Shown: positions 43,402 through 49,558 of the stretch, piece by piece | Layout of the letters: every line of letters starts with the position of its first letter | Numbering within the stretch: position 1 is the stretch's first letter | Notes under the pieces: model-generated | The model's input: the letters and a program-made list of their open reading frames with translations, nothing else | Told to the model about the DNA's origin: nothing | Database searches by the model: none | Made by a program: the position numbers and the translations under genes | Assembly: GCF_000798815.1 (NCBI RefSeq) | Contig: NZ_JTLD01000013.1 | Location: forward strand, 1 to 49,558 | DNA from: Alistipes sp. ZOR0009 | GTDB lineage: Bacteria > Bacteroidota > Bacteroidia > Bacteroidales > ZOR0009 | DNA: 49,558 nt | Direction of reading: 5' to 3'

Positions 43402-44442
43402 ATGAACAGCCGAACTAAGAAGATAATGGTATTCGTACTAATTGCGGTTATAATTTGCCTGCTGGCAAATATCAACCAGCTAATTGGTCTTCTGATGAAT
43501 GATTTTCCTCGACCACCTCGCCACCATCACCGTCCGCCCGACGGGCTAATAAAGATGCAGTACCGGCTGACTGGCGAAATCATCCTATCGCTGGTGGTAA
43601 GCTTTGGAATAATGATCTTCAACTCGGGGATGCTGATATGGTATAACGCCAAGAAAAAGCTAAACCAGCCGCTGGTTATAACCATCAGTACCGTGGTGGC
43701 CTTCCTGCTTTTCTTCCTGCTTTTCCTTGCCTTTATGCCCGACAGACGTCCCTCGCGCATGTACTTCCTTCTTTTATCGAAGGTGATATTTGTGGTGGTA
43801 GTCTCCATATCGGCCGGGCAGCTTTACCGCCTAATCTGGCAAAAGCAGCAGGTGGAACTCGAGAATGAGCAGCTAAAAACCGACAATATCGAAAGCCGCT
43901 ACATGGTGTTAATGGATCAGGTTAACCCGCACTTCCTGTTCAACTCGCTCAACTCGCTGGCGTACCTCATACGCGAAAGCCAGCAGGAAAAAGCGCTTAC
44001 CTTTATAAACGAGCTCTCCTCCATCTTCCGATACGTGCTCCAAAAAAGAAGCAACGAGCTCGTTACGCTGCACGAGGAGATCCTCTTTACCGAAGCCTAC
44101 CGTTACCTGCTCGACATACGCTACGAGCACAAGCTCTTTTTCGAAATCAAGATTGCCGAAGAGGATATGCAGCGGAAGCTGCCGTTCCTAAGCTTGCAGC
44201 CGCTCATCGAAAATGCCGTGAAGCATAACGCCATCAGCTCCAAGCAGCCGTTGGCCATCTTTATCTACACCCTCGATGGGACGCTGGTGGTAAGCAACCC
44301 CATCATCAGCAAAATATCCACCGAAAAGAGCACTGGAATTGGGCTGAGCAACCTCTCGCACCGCTACCAGCTGCTTACCGGCAAAAACATCACCATCGAC
44401 AACGATGGCAAAACATTTATCGTCAAAATTCCGTTGATTTAG
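43402..44442 (+). CDS. Sensor histidine kinase, LytS/YehU type
   Basis: 346 residues. Four membrane helices (about 7-32, 58-81, 90-112, 119-147), a short coiled-coil (KQQVELENEQLKTDN), then a His_kinase domain with the phosphorylated H177 in QVNPHFLFNSLNSLAYLIRE and a truncated HATPase with N-box LQPLIENAVKHNAI and G-box GIGLSNLSHRYQLL. It phosphorylates the LytTR regulator encoded one base later. A His cluster in the first loop (RPPRHHHRPP, ~37-46) is curious and might bind metal; this is inference. Confidence 0.94.
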   Translation: MNSRTKKIMVFVLIAVIICLLANINQLIGLLMNDFPRPPRHHHRPPDGLIKMQYRLTGEIILSLVVSFGIMIFNSGMLIWYNAKKKLNQPLVITISTVVAFLLFFLLFLAFMPDRRPSRMYFLLLSKVIFVVVVSISAGQLYRLIWQKQQVELENEQLKTDNIESRYMVLMDQVNPHFLFNSLNSLAYLIRESQQEKALTFINELSSIFRYVLQKRSNELVTLHEEILFTEAYRYLLDIRYEHKLFFEIKIAEEDMQRKLPFLSLQPLIENAVKHNAISSKQPLAIFIYTLDGTLVVSNPIISKISTEKSTGIGLSNLSHRYQLLTGKNITIDNDGKTFIVKIPLI

Positions 44443-44443
44443 C

Positions 44444-45196
44444 ATGAATGCGCTGATTGTTGAAGACGAAATGGCCGCCCAACGCAACCTATGTTCCGTT
44501 TTGGCCAAGGTTGCACCGCAAATAGAGGTGGTAGCAACCACCGAATCGGTAACCGAAACGGTAGAATGGCTGCTGCATAACGCTCAGCCCGACATCATTT
44601 TTATGGACATCCACCTTTCCGACGGTCACGCGTTTCACATCTTCGATATCATCGAGGTAAAAGCGCCCGTCATCTTCACCACCGCCTACGATCAGTACGC
44701 CTTAGAGGCCTTTAAGCTCAACAGCATCGACTATTTGCTAAAACCAATCAAGCCCAACGAGGTGGAGCACGCGCTTAACAAGCTCCGTCGCCTTTCCAAC
44801 CAGGAGCTTATCGAAAAGCTACGGAACACCAAGCTCCTTCCGCCCACCCAACAAACCTCCGTGCTCCTCGTTCCGTTTAAGGATAAGATTATTCCCATTA
44901 CGATGGAGGATGTTGCCTTTTTCTACACCACCAACGAGCGTACCCAGGTGGGCACCACCGATGGCCGGCATTACCCGCTCGATAAATCGCTCGATACCAT
45001 TATGGGCCAGCTCTCCGAAGCCAACTTCTACCGCGCCAACCGCCAGTTTATCGTGTCTCGACACCAAATTAAGGACATCGACGTGTGGATTGGCAGCCGG
45101 CTAGCCCTTAACCTTACGGTTGAAACGCCCGAACGGATCATCATCAGCAAAAATCGCGTGGCCGAATTTAAGGGATGGATAGCGCGCAAGCGATAG
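44444..45196 (+). CDS. LytTR family response regulator
   Basis: 250 residues. Receiver domain (1-~120) with acidic pair E7/D8, the phospho-acceptor D55 in IIFMDIHLSDG, the conserved Thr-Ala in FTTAYDQYALEAF and Lys in LLKPI. LytTR DNA-binding domain (~145-245), which includes the strand ERTQVGTTDGRHYPLDKSLDTI and NRQFIVSRHQIKDI. It should bind DNA and act on promoters when phosphorylated by the kinase one base upstream. Targets unknown; the frameshifted TonB receptor downstream lies beyond a 470-base gap with array D. End of the operon. Confidence 0.95.
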   Translation: MNALIVEDEMAAQRNLCSVLAKVAPQIEVVATTESVTETVEWLLHNAQPDIIFMDIHLSDGHAFHIFDIIEVKAPVIFTTAYDQYALEAFKLNSIDYLLKPIKPNEVEHALNKLRRLSNQELIEKLRNTKLLPPTQQTSVLLVPFKDKIIPITMEDVAFFYTTNERTQVGTTDGRHYPLDKSLDTIMGQLSEANFYRANRQFIVSRHQIKDIDVWIGSRLALNLTVETPERIIISKNRVAEFKGWIARKR

Positions 45197-45281
45197 CGGC
45201 CCCTTTTTTAGCCGCTTTCCGAAGCAAAGCACCATTCGTGCGGCACAAAGCTTCCCACGCTAGCAAAAACGCCAATTATAG

Positions 45282-45491
45282 CCGTTAGAAATGTATTTAC
45301 GGTAGGCAGAAATGTATTTCCGATAGGGAGAAAAGGCTATCCGTTGGGGGAAAGCTCCTGTCCAATGGGGGAAAGTGATTATCTGCTGGGGGAAAGTTTC
45401 TATCCTGTGGGGGAAAATCATTTTCCAAAGGGGAAAGCCTCCATCTAGCGGGGGAAAACAAGTTTATGAGGGAGAAGAAGTCCATCCTATA
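45282..45491. repeat. 21-bp tandem array, about ten units (array D)
   Basis: Units begin at 45282, 45303, 45324, 45345, 45366, 45387, 45408, 45429, 45450 and 45471; each step is exactly 21 bases. The central units share TGGGGGAAA followed by a 12-base variable part; the first two share GAAATGTATTTMCG instead, so units decay outward. A minus-strand frame (45560-45297) reads 7-residue units of the type FPPxDxx. No spacers of CRISPR type. The array lies in the 471-base gap between the LytTR gene and the TonB receptor. The rest of that gap (45492-45667) shows no gene and no clear promoter. Confidence 0.9.
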
Positions 45492-45667
45492 AAAATAAGT
45501 TATGTTCGAGGAACCTGCATCCCCTGTCAACTCCCAAAAATAAGGGCGCATAGCCGCCATATTTCCGCTTTACCCTCCAATTATTCCCTTTCGCCGCTAA
45601 ATGGCAATATAACGTCCCCATTCATCGCTTTCTTGCATATTGTTTTAATCAAATCACTCAAAGAAGC

Positions 45668-48416
45668 ATGGTACGTAAGAGTATAAAAATGCTGCTGATG
45701 CTGATCTGTCTGGCTAGCGTAGCCAACGCGCAGCATCCGCTGGATTACAAGCTCTCGAGCTGGTATCTGGGCACGTTGGATAAGGTGCTCGATAAGATCT
45801 CGGCCGAAGCAAACGTAAAGATCGAGTTCGACAGGGAACGGATGAAGGAGATTTACCTGGATCATCATCCCATAAAGCAGCCGCTAAAGGAATTTTTGGA
45901 GGTGGTGGTATGCAAAAACAACAAGCTTAAGTACTACATCTCCGACGCGGGCACCGTTGTAATTATCGACCGCTGGACGGTGCAAAACGAGCAGCGGCTC
46001 GACGAAAACGAGAAGTACAAAGGAAAGCCTACCCGGTTCAAGTTTTCCCTAACGGGTAGGATTATCGACGTGGCCTCGGTGGAGCCCCTTCCCTTTGTCA
46101 ACATCGCCATTCGGGGCACCTCGATGGGAGCAAACACCAATGCCGACGGCTACTTTACCTTTCCGCGCATTCCATCCGACACGGTGGCGCTGCTAATTAG
46201 CGCCGTAGGCTACAAGCCCAAGCTGATACACCTCTCTCCGAGCACTCCACTCGAGAATCTGATTGTCAAAATGGAGGTAGATGCGGTAAACTTAAAGGAG
46301 GTGGTGGTGAATGGCGATAAAAAGGACGTGCTGCAAACCAACAGCAAGGTGGGAATGATAAAAATGTCGCCCATAAAGCTCTATACGCTGCCTAGCCTTG
46401 GCGAAAAGGACATTTTTCGCTCGTTTCAGCTGATGCCAGGCATTAGCGCTGCCAACGAAAACTCGTCGGGGCTGTACGTTCGTGGCGGCACGCCTGATCA
46501 ATCGCTGGTGGTGTACGATGGATTTACGGTTTATAACGTAGAGCACCTCTTTGGCTTCTTCAGCTCGTTTAACAGCAACGCCATAAAGGATATTCAGCTC
46601 TACAAGGGCGGATTTGATACCAAATATGGAGGACGCATATCAAGCGTTGTGGAAATTACAGGAAAGGAGGGAAACAAGAAGGAGTTTGGTGGCTTTGCCG
46701 ATGTGAGCCTCATGTCGGCCAACGCATTTATCGAATTCCCCATCGGAGAGAAGTTTACCTTTATTGCAGCGGGCCGCCGCAGCTGGGAGAGCCCCCTTTA
46801 CGACAAAATCTTCAAAAAGTACTCCAACTCGTCAAGCAGCAGCGCCCCAACGGCACCGTCGGGCAAGCGTTTTGGCGGAAATGACATCGCCTCATACTTT
46901 TACGACTTCAACACCAAGCTAACCTTCCGCCCCACCGATAAAGACATCGTATGGCTAAGCTTTTACACCGGCAGCGACGATCTTTCGAACGACATCACTT
47001 CGGGCTTTAAGGGGATGCGCCCTCCGGGAGGTGCCGGAGGTGGATTTTCCAACTTCAGCATGTCCAACATCGACAAGTCGAACTGGGGAAATCTCGGAGT
47101 TTCGCTTAAATGGTCGAGAAAGTGGAGCCAAAATTTCTATGGCAACTTCCTTGTTGGCTACTCCAACTACTTTAGCAATAGGGATAGAAGCAGCAGCGGC
47201 TCCTACCTCGATTCATCGGGCACCTCACAGTCTATAAAGCGTGGCGTAATGGAGTACAACCACCTCGATGACTATACCGCTAAGGCCGATTTTGAGCAGA
47301 AGCTCAACGATCTTCATACGCTCGAGTACGGAGGCAGCATAACCTACAACAAAATAACGTACAGCTACGCTCAAAGCGATACTGCAAAACTCCTAGATCG
47401 GCAAAATAGCGGAATGCTAACCTCGCTCTACCTGCAGGATAAGCTGTCGTTTTTAGATAGCAAGCTGCGGGTTACGCCAGGTCTAAGAGGTAATTTTTAC
47501 GTCGTTACCAGCAAAATATACCTAGAACCAAGGCTTACCTCGTCGTATCAACTCAACGAGAGGTGGAAGTTAAAGGCATCAGTAGGCCGCTATTACCAGT
47601 TTGCCAAGCGGGTTGTGCGCGAAGATATCATGGCCGGCAGCAAAGACTTCTGGACGCTAAGCGATGGGAAAAACCTCCCTATAACCTACTCCGACCAGCT
47701 GATTCTTGGTGCCTCTTGGGAAAATCCCATGTACCTCTTCGATGTAGAAGGATACTACAAGAAAGTCAGCAACCTAACAGAGTACTCGCTTCGATTTTCC
47801 AAGTCGCTTGCCGTTGGCTCCTTCGAACCCGGAAATGGCGGCCCTAATAGTGGCAGCGTAACCTATCAAGATCAGTTTCTTACCGGAAAAGGGCGCGTAC
47901 AGGGTATTGATTTTTTACTACAAAAAAAGCAGGGCGATTTTACGGGATGGATTGGCTACACCTTAGGAAGAGTCGTTAACCACATTAACAGTTACGGAAA
48001 CTACGACTACTATGCCTCTAACGATGTTACCCACGAGTTTAAAGCGGTGGCAACCTACCATTGGCGCAGCTGGGATTTCTCGGGAACCTGGATTTACGCT
48101 TCGGGCAAGCCATATACCGCTCCAGAAGGGGGGGTACACCATAACCCTACTCGATGGAACAAAGAAATCCTTCGTTACCGTATCTACCAAAAACGGAATG
48201 CGCCTACCCGATTACCATCGTCTCGACTTATCGGCAACGCTAAACTTTAAGCTAGGAGGACGAATACCGTGCACCTTCGGAGCATCCATTTTCAACACCT
48301 ATAACCGAACGAACGTGTGGTATAAGCAGTTTGATATTGTCGAAAATAGCATCATCGAAACGAACGTAAACTACCTTGGCATTACGCCAAACATCAACTT
48401 TTCCATTAAATTTTAG
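45668..48416 (+). pseudogene. TonB-dependent receptor with STN domain, frameshifted near the C-terminus
   Basis: Signal peptide, then an STN domain (about 22-105: LDYKLSSWYLGTLDKVLDKI), a regulatory-like domain (about 120-205), plug (SSGLYVRGGTPDQSLVVYDG) and barrel. Frame one runs to 48250, but its last ~40 residues look random after APEGG. The natural continuation is in another frame: YTITLLDGTKKSF, then LPDYHRLDLSATLNFKLGG and the barrel end NINFSIKF, stopping at 48416. The switch point is a run of seven G at 48128-48134; six G would restore one frame of ~915 residues. It may be a sequencing error, a mutation or phase variation. STN receptors are often governed by FecI/FecR; neither is nearby. 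Pairs with the DUF4249 lipoprotein gene. Confidence 0.85.
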
Positions 48417-48429
48417 AGAATAGCCCAAA

Positions 48430-49242
48430 ATGAAAAGACAAGCTAATTTTATAAAGAAGGGGATATTCCTTCCCACGCTTCTTTTTATTGTAGGATTTTC
48501 GTCGTGCCAAAAGTTAGATCTCCAAACATCGAACCCCGACCGGGTAGTGGTTAAGGGATATCTTTTTGCGGGACACTCCGTTTCAATTAACATAATCAAG
48601 CAGCTCATTTACGGCTCTACCGATAGCACCACACATCCTGTCGAAAATATCGATGTAACGATTTCAGATAGTCATGGAGCCATTTTTCCGCTTGTTTATC
48701 AAGGAAAAGGTGTTTACACTTCCGAAAAGTTAATTGTAGCAGCTGGCGAAACTTACACGCTAACGTTTACCTACAACGGAAAAGAAATTTCGGCAACAAC
48801 TACCGTTCCGAGCAAGCCTCAAAACTTTTATGGGACAAGCCTAATCAAAGTTCTGCCCATTGGAAGCGAATCGGGACCACCCTCCCATTCCAAAGCAGAA
48901 TACAGTTGGAGTAATCCCAATAACGGCTACTTCCTGCTTGTTGTAGAAAACACAGAAGCTAAACCAACACCAATAAACGACACCACCCAATACGAGGCAT
49001 TTCCTGCGTTTAGACAATCACCCACGCAAGGAAGCACTATATCGTTAATGGGCCGCTCGTTTTACTACTACGGAAATCACAACGTTATTCTATATGCTAT
49101 AAATAAAGAGTACGTTGATTTATATGAGGATACAGGAAACACATCGCAGAATATAACTAATCCACCTGGTAATATAAAAAATGGTTTCGGGGTATTTACA
49201 GCCATCAACTCCGACACCTTGAAGTTAGAGGTAACAAATTAG
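48430..49242 (+). CDS. DUF4249 family lipoprotein
   Basis: 270 residues, at the short end for the family. Signal peptide with lipobox VGFSSCQK, Cys at about 26. The mature part begins VVVKGYLFAGHSVSINIIKQL and continues VENIDVTISDSHGAIFPL and GETYTLTFTYNGKEISATTTVPSKP, the regular beta-sandwich start of DUF4249 proteins. These genes almost always follow a TonB receptor with an STN or regulatory-like domain, as here (13 bases apart), so the lipoprotein probably covers or serves that receptor on the surface. Substrate unknown. A terminator follows. Confidence 0.88.
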   Translation: MKRQANFIKKGIFLPTLLFIVGFSSCQKLDLQTSNPDRVVVKGYLFAGHSVSINIIKQLIYGSTDSTTHPVENIDVTISDSHGAIFPLVYQGKGVYTSEKLIVAAGETYTLTFTYNGKEISATTTVPSKPQNFYGTSLIKVLPIGSESGPPSHSKAEYSWSNPNNGYFLLVVENTEAKPTPINDTTQYEAFPAFRQSPTQGSTISLMGRSFYYYGNHNVILYAINKEYVDLYEDTGNTSQNITNPPGNIKNGFGVFTAINSDTLKLEVTN

Positions 49243-49274
49243 TACTAAGAGATAAAAAGACAAATAACATATAC

Positions 49275-49310
49275 AAAAAGAGGCTTCCCTTTACAGAAAC
49301 GCCTCTTTTT
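49275..49310 (+). terminator. Terminator after the DUF4249 gene
   Basis: AAAAAGAGGC and GCCTCTTTTT form the stem around a 16-base loop, with T run at the end. Confidence 0.85.
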
Positions 49311-49458
49311 TCATTGAAAGCTCTAATACATAAAAAACTCGCTTTGCAGACAACATCACGAGTTGTATTTTGGTGCAGCAAAACCGCTGAATGCTACATA
49401 AATATCATTTATAAAGACAGAGAAGTCGACAAATAGAACGCTCTCTATATAAAAAAAA

Positions 49459-49480
49459 AGCCTCATCAATTGATGAGGCT
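49459..49480 (-). terminator. Terminator of tRNA-Ala
   Basis: AGCCTCATCA and TGATGAGGCT form a perfect 10-bp stem. The run of A on its left gives the T tail on the minus strand. It begins 3 bases after the tRNA end. Confidence 0.9.
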
Positions 49481-49483
49481 TTG

Positions 49484-49557
49484 TGGAGAATAACGGATTC
49501 GAACCGTTGACCCCCTGCGTGCAAGGCAGGTGCTCTAGCCAGCTGAGCTAATCCCCC
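49484..49557 (-). tRNA. tRNA-Ala (UGC)
   Basis: On the minus strand it begins GGGGGATTAGCTCAGCTGG and folds as a full cloverleaf. Anticodon arm CCTGC-CTTGCAC-GCAGG gives anticodon TGC. The T arm includes GGTTCGAATC. The acceptor stem has two G-U pairs. The discriminator is A and CCA is not encoded, unlike the tRNA-Arg in this window. Its promoter would lie outside the window. It could be the last gene of a tRNA or rRNA spacer unit. Confidence 0.95.
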
Positions 49558-49558
49558 G

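Noticed and set aside
45193-45214. Terminator after the LytTR gene
   Set aside because: AGCGGC and GCCGCT can pair, but the T run is in the loop, not after the stem.

Overview
The window reads as a chromosomal segment of a Bacteroidota bacterium, most likely of the order Bacteroidales. The evidence is a SusC/SusD pair, TonB-dependent receptors with carboxypeptidase-regulatory-like N-domains, a TonB receptor plus DUF4249 lipoprotein pair, DUF4403 and DUF418 proteins, and at least a dozen promoters with the Bacteroidota -7 box TAnnTTTG and no clear Shine-Dalgarno sequences. I cannot name the genus. Most of the window is ordinary core chromosome; no prophage, insertion sequence or CRISPR was seen.

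Layout. 1-669: degenerate 21-bp repeat array, then a DUF4403 lipoprotein (670-2061). 2365-9519: ClC chloride channel, DUF1801 protein, glyA, three tiny membrane proteins, an AlbA_2-domain protein, a YbaN-like protein and a MATE exporter. 9637-12093: pheT (-). 12184-12935: promoter-like sequence and a strict 42-bp tandem array. 13000-14792: an unclassified helical protein and a small lipoprotein (both -). 15142-18888: operon etfB-etfA-acyl-CoA dehydrogenase (-), which would carry electrons from acyl-CoA oxidation into the ETF. 19343-22110: PlpD-like patatin/barrel protein and a His-rich exported protein. 22178-23305: DEAD-box helicase (-), followed by a second 42-bp array in the divergent gap before an EFR1-type flavodoxin/ferredoxin protein. 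25288-27409: DUF418 membrane protein and YjjU-like patatin (-). 27697-30779: LTA-synthase-like sulfatase-fold protein, outer membrane barrel, VOC protein. tRNA-Arg(UCU), an orphan DppB-type permease and tpiA follow. 33465-38735: SusD-like and SusC-like genes (-). 39262-42553: Spy-like periplasmic protein and a large TonB receptor. 42707-45196: SMUG2-type DNA glycosylase and a LytS/LytTR two-component pair. 45282-45491: a 21-bp array. 45668-49242: an STN-domain TonB receptor, frameshifted at a run of seven G, and its DUF4249 lipoprotein. tRNA-Ala(UGC) closes the window.

The most unusual signal is a set of four intergenic arrays (about 125-370, 12417-12935, 23667-23960, 45282-45491). Their sequences are unrelated to one another, yet they share a 21-bp or 42-bp period. 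In three of the four the period is held without a single insertion or deletion despite many substitutions. All four lie in gaps that hold at least one gene start, and none lies between convergent genes. The spacing equals two or four turns of B-DNA and also seven or fourteen codons, so a DNA-phasing role and a repeat-peptide role both remain open.

Start codons were mostly chosen by reconciling protein family length with the TAnnTTTG boxes. Several obvious longer reading frames begin upstream of, or inside, the likely promoter and were shortened accordingly.
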